Shown here: positions 51,121 to 60,087 of the stretch, in pieces
Layout of the letters: every line of letters starts with the position of its first letter
Numbering within the stretch: the stretch's first letter is position 1
Source of the DNA: DAINPP01 sp963667315
GTDB taxonomy: Bacteria; Thermotogota; Thermotogae; MWEM01
Assembly: GCA_963667315.1 (NCBI GenBank)
Contig: OY763325.1
Span: 3,162,001 to 3,226,000, forward strand
Direction of reading: 5' to 3'
Length of the DNA stretch: 64,000 bases
The notes under the pieces: model-generated
Told to the model about the DNA's origin: nothing
Seen by the model: only the letters and a program-made list of their open reading frames with translations
Database searches by the model: none
Translations under genes and position numbers: made by a program

Positions 51121-53805
51121 ATGGTTCAGGATATAGCAGGTAAAAAAATCATCCCGTTTTTGTTGGGAGTTCTATTTGCCGTATTAACGGTTTTGGCTTT
51201 CACCTTTTTATTTTATATGGTTCAATCCGATTTTGCACCGGTTGATTCGGCATTAAAATATATAACAAATTCAAATTACATCGAAGTTGATAATAGACAG
51301 TATTATCTAAACGTGGGTTCTGAAAGCGAAGAGGAATTCATTTCTTTTACAGTCCCGGAAAGATTCAATGCCATCATGTTTGAACCGACATTTATAAAAG
51401 ATACTGAGATTTTTATCACTGACGGTAAAGGGGAACGAAAAGATGGGCTGGCTATTCATGACAGTGCCGGTAGTATGTTGATCGATCTTCGCGCTTTTGA
51501 AGGTGAAAAAAACATGAAACTGATTGTACGGACAGGCGGACAACTCGTGCTGGAGAAGAAGGTGCTGATTGGAGAGTATAGCTATCTTCGATTTTTCTCG
51601 AAATTCTGCTACCTGTTTTCCGGCGATTTCACGTTACTGATTTCAGGGATGAGTTTTCTGCTGGCGTTCATTCTGTTTTCAATATCCAGAGTCAATAAAA
51701 AGCTGTACAAGTCATTCCTCGCCTTATCCATTTCAACCCTTTTTTACGGGCTTTTATTTGTATTATCAGCGGTTGTTTTACAAGGTGAAAATTATCTGGC
51801 TGCGGCATTACCTGAAATTATTCCGACCCTTATGAACACCTACCTCGGGGCCGGATTATTGGGGATGTTTTTTACAGTTGTTATGTTTTTTGGTGTTGAG
51901 ATGTATATTACAAACGGTTATAAACTTTCAAAGATTTTACTGACAGCTAATCTGATCGGCTATGTTCTCATGCTTTTCGGGGTTCCGTATGTGGACATCC
52001 TGGTTCCCTTTCTTAATTATATCTTCTTTGTCTTTATCGCCTATAAATCAGGGTTGTTGTTCTTTACCTACCTTGCTTTCATAAGACCCCTTGCTGAATT
52101 ACAGAGCTATATGAGTGAGAAAATCTTCTATCTGTATGATTTTGATATGAATAATATCTCATTTTTCATTCTTTTGTTTGGATTTGGTGCCTTCTTTATC
52201 ATGGATTACAACAAAAATCAAAGAGAATTAAATTTTAAAAATGAGGAGCTTGTGAGTTCAAATGAAGAAATCATCGCAATGAACGAAGAGCTCGAAAGTT
52301 CTTATCTTGAGATAGAAAAACTGAACAATGATCTTGAATCAAAAGTTGAACAACGGACAAGACAATTACAGGTATCCATGAATTCTATCAGTGCCTTATT
52401 GAACAATACGGATGAAGGGTTCATGAAATTTGGTCACTCCCTCCTAGTCGAACCCGAATACAGCCAGCAATGTGTCACGTTATTTGGCGGAGGCATTGAT
52501 TTTTCTTATTTTCCCGTCTTACTGTTCAGTTCTCAACCGGAGAAAATACAATTTCTCTCTGAGGCATTTTCAAAGATATTCGGAGAACAGGATGAAAGGA
52601 AGAGAAGCATCATGCTTTCATTGCTTCCGGATACTGTCGAAAGAAATGACAGGGTCCTTTCCGTAAAATATCGAATGATTGAAGAAACACCTGTTCAAGG
52701 TGTGGACGAAAACAAAAAGATAATGGTGATTATTAAGGATATTACGGAAAAGGTAAATCTGAGGGATAAACTTGAAAATGAGAAGGAGATCTTTGAAGAA
52801 ATCGTCAAATTGATTGCCAATTCAGAAAGTTTTATCGAGTTGAGAGAGGACTATTTTGATTTCTGGGAAAACAGACTCATTGAATTATTGAAAACGGATG
52901 ATTGCGAAGCTGAAATATACCGACAAATTCATACGTTGAAGGGTAATTTTGCGAGTTTTGGTTTTGAGATGCTTGTGAGTAAGCTGCATGAGATAGAGAA
53001 TGATTTTGCGGAAGGGAGTCGCGAAACGTTTAAATCTGTTTTAAAAGTTCTGGATTCAGGAGAATACAAAGAATGGATTGATCAGGAAATGGAAAGTATA
53101 TTCAAGTACATCAATCCGAGGGTCTTCGAAAAACAGTTTGAAATCCGTGAGAAGAATGAAATCATTTCACGGATAAAATCTATTCTTGAAAAAGAACCGG
53201 GATTTGAGGAATTGGAACTGATCAGAGAGCTGCTGCATGAATACGAAAAAAGTCCGTTTGCAGAAATCTTTGAACCGACCAAAAACTTTATTCTGTCGAC
53301 TGCCGATCGATTGAACAAGACGATAAGAGAGATTGAAGTAAACGGTGGGGATATCCTGGTGAACAAACAAAAGATGAAACCGTTGTTAAAAACATGGATA
53401 CATTTGTTCAGGAATATCATAGATCATGGTCTTGAAGATCCCGAAACACGCGATAAATATGGGAAAGAACCGTTCGGGAAGATTACCGTATCACTTGCTG
53501 TTCAGGAGAAAAATCTGATCCTTAAGATTGTGGATGACGGCAGGGGGATAAACTTTAAATCGGTCTCGGATAAAGCCGTTAAACAGGGAATCATTGATAG
53601 AAAAACCATCCGAAGACATCCGGAAGCTGTGTATGAGATCATATTTATGGAGGGCTTCTCAACAAAAAGGGAAACAACTGAAATATCCGGTAGGGGAATG
53701 GGTTTGTCAGCTGTCAAAAGAGCAGTGGAAACACTTTCGGGAACCATAAGTGTAGAGAGTATAAAGAACAGGGGAACAACTTTCACGATTGTCATGCCAC
53801 AGTAA
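51121..53805 (+). CDS. Membrane sensor with Hpt and CheA-like HATPase domains
   Basis: 894 residues. N-terminal signal anchor (about 8-32), ~120-residue extracytoplasmic domain, and seven hydrophobic segments (about 168-370), a 7TMR-DISM-like layout. Then a coiled coil (ELVSSNEEIIAMNEELESSYLEIEKLNNDLE), a PAS-like region, an Hpt with HTLKGNFASFGF, and a C-terminal ATPase whose boxes (LFRNIIDHGLEDPETRDKYGK, DDGRGI, GFSTKRETTEISGRGMGL) are those of CheA rather than HisKA kinases. No receiver, HisKA or CheW domain. It would phosphorylate its own Hpt and pass phosphate to an unlinked regulator. GAGGG precedes ATG. Confidence 0.88.
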   Translation: MVQDIAGKKIIPFLLGVLFAVLTVLAFTFLFYMVQSDFAPVDSALKYITNSNYIEVDNRQYYLNVGSESEEEFISFTVPERFNAIMFEPTFIKDTEIFITDGKGERKDGLAIHDSAGSMLIDLRAFEGEKNMKLIVRTGGQLVLEKKVLIGEYSYLRFFSKFCYLFSGDFTLLISGMSFLLAFILFSISRVNKKLYKSFLALSISTLFYGLLFVLSAVVLQGENYLAAALPEIIPTLMNTYLGAGLLGMFFTVVMFFGVEMYITNGYKLSKILLTANLIGYVLMLFGVPYVDILVPFLNYIFFVFIAYKSGLLFFTYLAFIRPLAELQSYMSEKIFYLYDFDMNNISFFILLFGFGAFFIMDYNKNQRELNFKNEELVSSNEEIIAMNEELESSYLEIEKLNNDLESKVEQRTRQLQVSMNSISALLNNTDEGFMKFGHSLLVEPEYSQQCVTLFGGGIDFSYFPVLLFSSQPEKIQFLSEAFSKIFGEQDERKRSIMLSLLPDTVERNDRVLSVKYRMIEETPVQGVDENKKIMVIIKDITEKVNLRDKLENEKEIFEEIVKLIANSESFIELREDYFDFWENRLIELLKTDDCEAEIYRQIHTLKGNFASFGFEMLVSKLHEIENDFAEGSRETFKSVLKVLDSGEYKEWIDQEMESIFKYINPRVFEKQFEIREKNEIISRIKSILEKEPGFEELELIRELLHEYEKSPFAEIFEPTKNFILSTADRLNKTIREIEVNGGDILVNKQKMKPLLKTWIHLFRNIIDHGLEDPETRDKYGKEPFGKITVSLAVQEKNLILKIVDDGRGINFKSVSDKAVKQGIIDRKTIRRHPEAVYEIIFMEGFSTKRETTEISGRGMGLSAVKRAVETLSGTISVESIKNRGTTFTIVMPQ

Positions 53806-53926
53806 CGATTCATGTCGAGGGTGGTAAATGCCTTAAAACAAATCATTTAAGTTTTATGAAATATAATCCTTCTGATTGTGTATTAACCTTCTCTGTTATA
53901 TTTAATCGGATGGTTACAGAGCGGTC

Positions 53927-53957
53927 TTGACTTAGAGTTGACTCTAAGTGGTATGCT
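53927..53957 (+). promoter_or_regulatory. MerR-type promoter of the DUF3737 gene
   Basis: TTGACT (53927-53932) and TATGCT (53952-53957) are separated by 19 bp, two more than optimal. The spacer holds the dyad ACTTAGAG (53930-53937) TTGA CTCTAAGT (53942-53949), a perfect inverted repeat. Overlong spacer plus centred dyad is the signature of MerR-family activated promoters; TTAGAG/CTCTAA dyads are known for the AdhR-like branch. No MerR gene is in the window. Confidence 0.8.
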
Positions 53958-54005
53958 TATCTTGTATTCACCCGATAATAGGAGAAGGAAACAGGAGGGA
54001 AATTG

Positions 54006-54872
54006 ATGTACGATAAGAAAATAGAAAACAAGACGTTCAGAGGAGAAAGACCATTATACAAATTACATGATGCAACGGTAAGTCATTGTACGTTTTTAGA
54101 TGAAGACGGTGAATCTCCAATCAAAGAAAGCAATACGATAAAAGTTGAAAATTGTATCTTTCACGGTAAATATCCTTTCTGGCACAATGAAAATGTGTTG
54201 ATTGAAAATACTTTTTTTTCAGAATCATCAAGAGCTGCCATCTGGTACTCAACGAAAATGACGTTTGATCGATGTAAAATTGAAGCGCCTAAAATCCTGA
54301 GAGAAGTGAGCGATCTTCAGATTAGAGATTCTGAACTGACAACCCATGAAACGCTTTGGGACAGTCAGAAGATAAGGATAGAGAACTCGAAAATCGTTGG
54401 AGAATATTTCCTGTATCATACAGATGATGTGGAGATGCGAGACACTTCTCTTGTTGGGAAATACGGCGTTCAACACGTGAGAAGGGGACAGTTCAGGAAT
54501 TGCAGGTTTCTTTCAAAAGATCTTTTCTGGAATAGCGAGGATATAACGGTTTACGATTCGATCATAGAAGGCGAATATTTTGGCTGGTACTCAAAAAACC
54601 TGAAGCTTGTAAACTGCAAGATTATTGGAACACAACCTTTGTGTTATGCGGAAAATCTTGTTATGGAAAATTGTGAAATGTTCAATACCGATTTGTGTTT
54701 CGAATACAGTACATTGGATGCAGAGGTTGTGACTGTGATTGACAGTATAAAAAATCCATCCGGTGGTAGAATAAAAGCGTTTGGCATCAACAATATCATT
54801 CGTGATGATGATCAAATTGATCATGAAAAAACGAAAATTATCGTAAAAAAAGTTCAGGAACACCTTCTTTGA
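54006..54872 (+). CDS. DUF3737 family protein (right-handed beta-helix-like)
   Basis: 288 residues made of short repeats of about 20-22 residues alternating hydrophobic strands and turns (VSHCTFLDE, VENCIFHG, IENTFF, FDRCKIEA, IRDSEL, IENSKIVG, FRNCRFLS, VNCKIIG, MENCEMF), as in parallel beta-helix proteins. DUF3737 proteins are widespread in anaerobes; function unknown. ATG 54006 follows AGGAGGG by 6 nt. Expression probably depends on a MerR-type activator. Confidence 0.85.
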   Translation: MYDKKIENKTFRGERPLYKLHDATVSHCTFLDEDGESPIKESNTIKVENCIFHGKYPFWHNENVLIENTFFSESSRAAIWYSTKMTFDRCKIEAPKILREVSDLQIRDSELTTHETLWDSQKIRIENSKIVGEYFLYHTDDVEMRDTSLVGKYGVQHVRRGQFRNCRFLSKDLFWNSEDITVYDSIIEGEYFGWYSKNLKLVNCKIIGTQPLCYAENLVMENCEMFNTDLCFEYSTLDAEVVTVIDSIKNPSGGRIKAFGINNIIRDDDQIDHEKTKIIVKKVQEHLL

Positions 54873-54886
54873 AGGTGTTCCTGAAC
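54845..54886 (-). terminator. Terminator for the minus-strand alpha/beta hydrolase, embedded in the DUF3737 3' end
   Basis: Perfect 16-bp arms (54852-54867 and 54871-54886) with loop TTT; the T7 run follows only on the minus strand (plus A7 at 54845-54851), so the orientation is minus. The DUF3737 stop codon lies in the loop. Confidence 0.88.
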
Positions 54887-54903
54887 CATAAGTCCATTTA
54901 AAA

Positions 54904-55698
54904 TTAACGCCTTTTGTGATTCAGGAAATCGAGACAGACGTAGGCGAAATCGACCGGTTCTTCAAACAGAACCGAATGTGTATTGTCTTTAAACCTCACC
55001 AGCCATGCGTCTGGAATATATTCAGCGAGGCGAACGGCGTTTTCAACCGGTACGATGACATCTGCTGAACCGTGGATGAGCAGGACCGGATTTTTCACTT
55101 TTTTCAAGTCTTCAGGATTGGCTTTCCAGCTGTCGGCATAATCAAGTTGTTTCTTGACCGTTCCTTCTGTAGGCAAATCACCACCCGTTAAGTTAATAAA
55201 ATTCTGAACTGTTCCGGTGCTGTCGATTGCCGTTGCGTTTAGGATCGCTCTATCAATCCTGTTTCCGTGATTCAGAACGAGATATTGTGAGATGATGCTG
55301 CCCATCGACCACCCAAAGATATTCGTTTTTTTCAGGCCGATTAAATCCATCAAATTAATGACATCTTCACCAAGCATGGCGTAAGTGAACGGTTTATCCG
55401 TATCAGTAGAGTATCCCATCCCTCTGTTATCGAGTAGTATAAGTTGATAATCCCTCGCGAAAATATCCAAAACGGTCTGAGACCATCCGTCCATCGTTTC
55501 ACCGAGCCCCATTACCATGAGCAGCGGCTCACCTTCTCCGATGACCTTGAATCCCGTAACAATTTCGCCATTTTGGATTTGATAAATTTTATTTCCCGCC
55601 TCATCAAGTGCTACCCAGTCTTCCGGAATGTTTAATTGTACGGCAAAAAGGCCCAGACAGAGTAATGTTAACAAAAAACTAAGTACTGTTTTTTTCAT
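54904..55698 (-). CDS. Exported alpha/beta hydrolase
   Basis: 264 residues. Sec signal MKKTVLSFLLTLLCLGLFA; alpha/beta-hydrolase fold with oxyanion region VMGLGETMDGW, nucleophile elbow GWSMGS, acid in LIHGSADVIVP and catalytic His in NTHSVL. Closest to the broad esterase/lipase/haloperoxidase group; substrate unknown. Envelope location is inferred from the signal peptide. Monocistronic. Confidence 0.88.
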   Translation of the reverse strand: MKKTVLSFLLTLLCLGLFAVQLNIPEDWVALDEAGNKIYQIQNGEIVTGFKVIGEGEPLLMVMGLGETMDGWSQTVLDIFARDYQLILLDNRGMGYSTDTDKPFTYAMLGEDVINLMDLIGLKKTNIFGWSMGSIISQYLVLNHGNRIDRAILNATAIDSTGTVQNFINLTGGDLPTEGTVKKQLDYADSWKANPEDLKKVKNPVLLIHGSADVIVPVENAVRLAEYIPDAWLVRFKDNTHSVLFEEPVDFAYVCLDFLNHKRR

Positions 55699-55844
55699 TT
55701 TTTTCCTCCTGAATATTAGTTTGTCTGTTTAAAACAGAAATAGAATACAACTGAAACTATAACAGGTTATCGAGCTGAAATCCTAAAGAATATTTGTATA
55801 GTTATAATGAAGAGAGACAATATTTGAAAATTCATATTATTTAC

Positions 55845-55875
55845 TTGACTTGAGTGGCAGTTTAAAAGATATAAT
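55845..55875 (+). promoter_or_regulatory. Promoter of the first XRE-S24 gene, with 19-bp spacer
   Basis: TTGACT (55845-55850), 19-bp spacer, TATAAT (55870-55875). The long spacer lacks a clear dyad, so MerR-type control is not argued; the promoter may simply be weak. Confidence 0.55.
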
Positions 55876-55903
55876 ACGTTAGAAACACTTCCGGAGGGGT
55901 TAT

Positions 55904-56602
55904 ATGTATACAAAAATAATTGGTGAAAAAACGAAGAAGAGAAGAAAAGAAAAGTGTATGACACAGAATCAGCTGGCAAACCTTGCGGGGGTTTCTCAGG
56001 GAACTGTTTCCTGTCTTGAATCGGGCCGATTGAAGAGTGCTCCGGAGGCTGATGTCCTCTTTCGTATCGCCGAGGCACTTGAGGTTGATTTTGAATATTT
56101 TTTTGATACAGCGGCATCTGTTTCATTGAAAAAGCACGGAAATATGCTTCTGGATCAGGATGAGATAATCGAACGTGTTCCCTTTTACCACGATTATAAA
56201 GAATTTACAGAATGCTTGACGTTAAAAACAGACCCTCAAAATCATAAATATTTTGCGAGATATCTGAATATCGGTTTTGGGATCAACAGCATGAACGATG
56301 CAATGTTTCCCACACTACTGTGTGGAGACCGTGTGTTTGTATCCAAAAATACACGGGTAAGGACGGGGCGTATCGGGGTCTTCTTGTTGGATGATCGGAT
56401 TTATATTCGACAGCTTGAGGAGATAGGAACCCGGTATTATTTAAAAGCGATTAACCCTTCCTTTACCGAAATGATTGTCAAAAAGGATGGTGGCAGACCG
56501 TTTAAAATGTTTGGAGAAGTTTTATTCTTTGTGAGATATGCATCTGAGAGTCCTTCTTACAACGTGTATAAGAATTATCAGAAAACATTTTTATCTTTGT
56601 GA
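55904..56602 (+). CDS. XRE-family regulator with S24-like C-terminal domain, catalytic Ser missing
   Basis: 232 residues. HTH_3 (MTQNQLANLAGVSQGTVSCLESGR, about 19-42), then an S24/LexA-like domain (about 125-225) with NDAMFPTLLCGDRVFV where active S24 proteins have D-S-M: the serine is Ala. The lysine position reads RIYIRQLE, Arg instead of Lys. So it cannot self-cleave like LexA/CI; a ligand- or dimer-sensing repressor is more likely. GGAGGGG precedes ATG. Its 3' end overlaps the opposed XRE gene by 25 nt. Confidence 0.85.
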   Translation: MYTKIIGEKTKKRRKEKCMTQNQLANLAGVSQGTVSCLESGRLKSAPEADVLFRIAEALEVDFEYFFDTAASVSLKKHGNMLLDQDEIIERVPFYHDYKEFTECLTLKTDPQNHKYFARYLNIGFGINSMNDAMFPTLLCGDRVFVSKNTRVRTGRIGVFLLDDRIYIRQLEEIGTRYYLKAINPSFTEMIVKKDGGRPFKMFGEVLFFVRYASESPSYNVYKNYQKTFLSL

Positions 56603-57225
56603 AGATGGTTCATTTGCCCCCAATGTCCCGTCAGAATCCCGAGAACGGAAATTTCCCTGTCCAAGTCCTCTTTTTTTATTCGGTACGTCGGAAAAGCTTC
56701 GTTTGGTGTCACGAGTGAACAATAAGCATCAATCTGACAAAAGCGTATCAGATTGCCGGACCCGCCTTTCCGTCTGAACAATAAGACAGAATCATTTTCA
56801 GGTACTTTAGATGCCATGAAAAAAAGCAGATCGTTCTTTTTGTATAATGGGAACATTGAATGATCTTCCAATTGGATGAAAAAATCTACAGGGTTTTCGA
56901 CAGGCATTCTGATAAAATCAAATCTTCTTCCTATTTTTTGAGAAGAATAATTCTCAACTTTTTTTAAACCCGTCCCATCTTCATTCTCAGGAGATACGGG
57001 TGTTTGTTCTTCTATTCCCAGTAAATATTCAGAACTGATATTCAAAGCCTTTGCTAATAAATAGACCGATACTGCGTTTGGTGTAATATCCCTCTTTGAT
57101 TCATACTTTGATATGATGGCCTGAGAGAGCCCAGTTCGTTTTGATAATTCTTGTTGTGAAAGGTTGTTTTGAATCCTTGTTATCTTCAAACGTTTGCCGA
57201 AATGATTGAAATCTATGCTATTCAC
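56578..57225 (-). CDS. XRE-family regulator with S24-like C-terminal domain, convergent partner
   Basis: 215 residues. HTH_3 (LSQQELSKRTGLSQAIISKYESKR, about 23-46); the S24-like part has EDHSMFPLYKKND, retaining Ser, but the Lys position reads NLIRFCQI (Arg), so self-cleavage is doubtful. The GTG at 57225 overlaps AAAGAGGTG, leaving no separate Shine-Dalgarno; the true start is uncertain. Its 3' end overlaps the opposed XRE gene tail to tail. In line with and downstream of the NhaC gene by 36 nt. Confidence 0.82.
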   Translation of the reverse strand: MNSIDFNHFGKRLKITRIQNNLSQQELSKRTGLSQAIISKYESKRDITPNAVSVYLLAKALNISSEYLLGIEEQTPVSPENEDGTGLKKVENYSSQKIGRRFDFIRMPVENPVDFFIQLEDHSMFPLYKKNDLLFFMASKVPENDSVLLFRRKGGSGNLIRFCQIDAYCSLVTPNEAFPTYRIKKEDLDREISVLGILTGHWGQMNHLHKDKNVF

Positions 57226-57261
57226 CTCTTTTTGAGCTATTATACCATTGTGAAAAGAGAG

Positions 57262-58623
57262 TTAACGGGAACCTTGGTTTTTTGAGTTCTTTTCGAAAAA
57301 GATGTTTAAGAAGACAAATAATGGCAACAATAAACAGGGGAAGGCATATGGCAGGTAGTCAAAAACGGATACGGTTGTGATGGCTTCTGAATAGATGGCG
57401 TTGGCATTCCACGGGATCAACGGAGAGAGGATGATTCCCGAATCAAATATGATGTGTACGAGTTCTTTTCTCGGGATTTGATGTCTCTCAAATCTTTTTT
57501 CATAATAATAACCGGAGATCATGACGGTGAGGGAGTGATTACAGGTGATGGCACAGACAACTGCAGAAGTGACAGCGGCGTGAAATTTCAATCTTCTGTT
57601 ATTTTTGACGCGTTTGTTGAAGATATCCAACAGGGTATCTATGATGCCGAGGCTTTGAAGCATCCCGTTTAACATGGTTGAAAAGGTGATGATGAGCAAA
57701 ACATTGATCATTGAAATGAGGCCGCCACCCGATAGAAAAGCCGCAATCTCACCATTGGCTGAACGGTATCCGGTAATTGAGCTGCTTAACAGTTGTATAA
57801 ATGGTATTCCTTTGAACAGGGCAATCAGAATTGTAAGCGCAAGTGAAATCCCCAGAGCTTTTGCGATATTTCTGCTGAAAATAATGCTGAGTGAAATAAA
57901 AAGGACAACCGGTGCAATTTCTACCCACCCCATATCAAAGTTGTCTTTGAGAAGGTTGATAATGTTTACGGTTTGACTTGAAGCAACAGCGTCGTGCTGG
58001 GCGTTTCCCGCAAAGAAAAGAACGATGGCTGTGATGAAAGCAGCCGATAAAGAAAATTTTAATTTGTATATCAAATTCTCTTTCATCTCAGTTCCTGTAA
58101 TTTCAGCAGCCAGGTTAAACATGGGAGATACGGGAGAGATAACATCTCCAAAAAAAGAACCGGCGATAACGGCTCCTGCCATAAGCGGGAGTTCAACACC
58201 TGTTCCCTTTGCCAGACTGATGAATGCAACTCCGACGGTACCAAGGGCACCGAAAGCAGAACCGATCATGATGGAGATGATCGTACAGGTGAAAAAAGCG
58301 ATCAATACGATGTTGAAATCGGAGAGATACTTCAGACTTGATGAGATGATAAGCGGGATCGTTCCGGTTTCCATCCATAAGGCTGTGGCAATGCTGATAA
58401 GTGTCAGAAGAATCAGGGTCTTTTTTATTCGGGAAAATCTGTAAAAGACCATCTTCAAGACTTCATCTCCCCTGTATCCTGTTTTAAAAGCGATGAAAAT
58501 CGCATACAGGAGTGTAGTCAGTATGGCAAAATAAATTGGAATTTTAAGCATTATGGATGTCACAATTCCTACTATCAGGACCCCGATCGTTTGCAGCGCC
58601 ATTTGAAGTTTTTTCTTCTCCAC
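57262..58623 (-). CDS. Na+/H+ antiporter, NhaC family
   Basis: 453 residues from GTG 58623 (AAGGAG 6 nt upstream, inside an in-frame ATG at 58638). About 11-12 membrane segments. Family blocks include GSAFGALGTVGVAFISLAKG, AGSFFGDVISPVSPMFNLAAEITG and ITCNHSLTVMISG, typical of NhaC antiporters exchanging Na+ for H+ (or malate/lactate in MleN-type relatives). The XRE-S24 gene follows 36 nt after, so it may be co-transcribed or regulate it. Confidence 0.9.
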   Translation of the reverse strand: MEKKKLQMALQTIGVLIVGIVTSIMLKIPIYFAILTTLLYAIFIAFKTGYRGDEVLKMVFYRFSRIKKTLILLTLISIATALWMETGTIPLIISSSLKYLSDFNIVLIAFFTCTIISIMIGSAFGALGTVGVAFISLAKGTGVELPLMAGAVIAGSFFGDVISPVSPMFNLAAEITGTEMKENLIYKLKFSLSAAFITAIVLFFAGNAQHDAVASSQTVNIINLLKDNFDMGWVEIAPVVLFISLSIIFSRNIAKALGISLALTILIALFKGIPFIQLLSSSITGYRSANGEIAAFLSGGGLISMINVLLIITFSTMLNGMLQSLGIIDTLLDIFNKRVKNNRRLKFHAAVTSAVVCAITCNHSLTVMISGYYYEKRFERHQIPRKELVHIIFDSGIILSPLIPWNANAIYSEAITTVSVFDYLPYAFPCLLLPLFVFLNIFFEKNSKNQGSR

Positions 58624-58731
58624 TCTCTTCTCCTTCATTTTTTGCTTAGGCGATTATAACAAATTAAGAGAGCGGAAAACCAAAGGAAACGGATTTCATC
58701 ATACTGAATGACACCGTATGGTGTATGTAAT

Positions 58732-59979
58732 TTACCCTTTAATTGCCATTCTGATGATTGAGCCAGGTTTTAAATCATATGGTTGTGTATTTTCAAATTT
58801 GACGATGAGTTTTTCCTGTGGATGAGGCGCATCCTCTCGAAGCTCTCCCGTGCTGCCGTCAACGATTTTTATGACTTTGGTGAAGATTGTTTCCGTTGAG
58901 TCAGGTGTGATGATTTCAACCTCGTCGCCGACAGAGAATTTATTCCGCTGTTCGATCTTCCAGCAATCATCTTCATAATTTGTATCCTTTATAAGTCCGA
59001 TAAAGCTGTATTCCCGTATATATTTACTGGAACTGTATTCCTGAGCCTTTTCAAACTGATTACCGAAATAGAATCCTGTGGTGAACTTCCTGTGACTCGT
59101 TTTGTTGATCTCTTCCAGCCAGTAGGGATTAAACTGCCACGTTTCACGTTTTTCATAGTATTTATCAATTGCCTGTCTGTAAGCCCTGACCACTGTCGCA
59201 ACATAATAGGCACTCTTCATCCTGCCTTCAATCTTCAGACTGGAAATACCCGATTCGATCAATTCCGGGATATGTTCAATCATACAAAGATCCTTTGAAT
59301 TCATGATATACGTTCCATGTGCGTCCTCTTCAATCGGGTAATATTCACCGGGTCTTGTGTTTTCAACGAGATGATAACGCCATCTGCAGGGATGAGAACA
59401 GGCTCCCCTGTTGGAGTCTCTTCCGGTCATAAAACTGCTGAGCAGGCATCTCCCCGAATAGGAAATACACATGGCACCATGGACAAACGATTCGAGTTCT
59501 ATCGAATCCCCCAGTTTCGCTTTCACTTGAGCGATCTCCTTCAGACTGAGTTCTCTTGCCACGACAGCCCTTGCCATACCCTGATCACGCCAGAATTCAA
59601 TTGCAGAATAGTTTGTGGCATTTGCCTGTGTGCTGAGATGTATTTCGAGTTCAGGCACTTCACGTCTTGCAATCAGAAAGATTCCCGGATCGGAGATTAA
59701 AACGGCATCCACCTTGATCTCGTACAGTTTTTTCAGATATGCCGGAAGCCCTTCGAGGTCTTCGTTGTGGGCCATGATGTTGACGGTCACATAGATTTTC
59801 TTTTCCCGCTCATGTGCATATTCAACGGCCTTTGCAATCTCTTCAATATCAAAATTCTTTGCACCGGCGCGAAGTCCGAACAGCTTTCCACCGAGATAAC
59901 AGGCATCCGCCCCATATAAAAATGCCATCTGCATCTTTTCAAATGTACCGGCGGGAGCCAGCAATTCTGCTTTTTTCAT
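58732..59979 (-). CDS. U32 family peptidase, tRNA-hydroxylation (TrhP) type
   Basis: 415 residues from ATG 59979 (AAGGTG 6 nt ahead; GTG 59988 and ATG 59985 are alternatives). The family start ELLAPAGTFEKMQMAFLYGADACYLGG and the cluster CISYSGRCLLSSFMTGRDSNRGACSHPCRW with four cysteines (Fe-S type) are present, plus KIEGRMKSAYYVA. TrhP homologues make 5-hydroxyuridine at tRNA position 34. Length and Cys pattern fit that branch. Confidence 0.88.
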   Translation of the reverse strand: MKKAELLAPAGTFEKMQMAFLYGADACYLGGKLFGLRAGAKNFDIEEIAKAVEYAHEREKKIYVTVNIMAHNEDLEGLPAYLKKLYEIKVDAVLISDPGIFLIARREVPELEIHLSTQANATNYSAIEFWRDQGMARAVVARELSLKEIAQVKAKLGDSIELESFVHGAMCISYSGRCLLSSFMTGRDSNRGACSHPCRWRYHLVENTRPGEYYPIEEDAHGTYIMNSKDLCMIEHIPELIESGISSLKIEGRMKSAYYVATVVRAYRQAIDKYYEKRETWQFNPYWLEEINKTSHRKFTTGFYFGNQFEKAQEYSSSKYIREYSFIGLIKDTNYEDDCWKIEQRNKFSVGDEVEIITPDSTETIFTKVIKIVDGSTGELREDAPHPQEKLIVKFENTQPYDLKPGSIIRMAIKG

Positions 59980-60087
59980 TTTCATCACCTTATTTCAATT
60001 TTTCTTTTATTTAAGCTTGGTTTTTCAACTCGTTTCATTTGTGATCATAAAACGATTTTTTATACAACGGTATTCTTTTGCAGTCAT

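Noticed and set aside
54852..54886. Plus-strand terminator of the DUF3737 gene
   Set aside because: The T run is on the minus strand only and the stem includes the DUF3737 stop codon, so it ends the opposite gene.
55904..57225. Prophage immunity region (two CI/Cro-like genes)
   Set aside because: No integrase, structural or replication phage genes nearby, and the catalytic dyads are altered; more likely chromosomal regulators.
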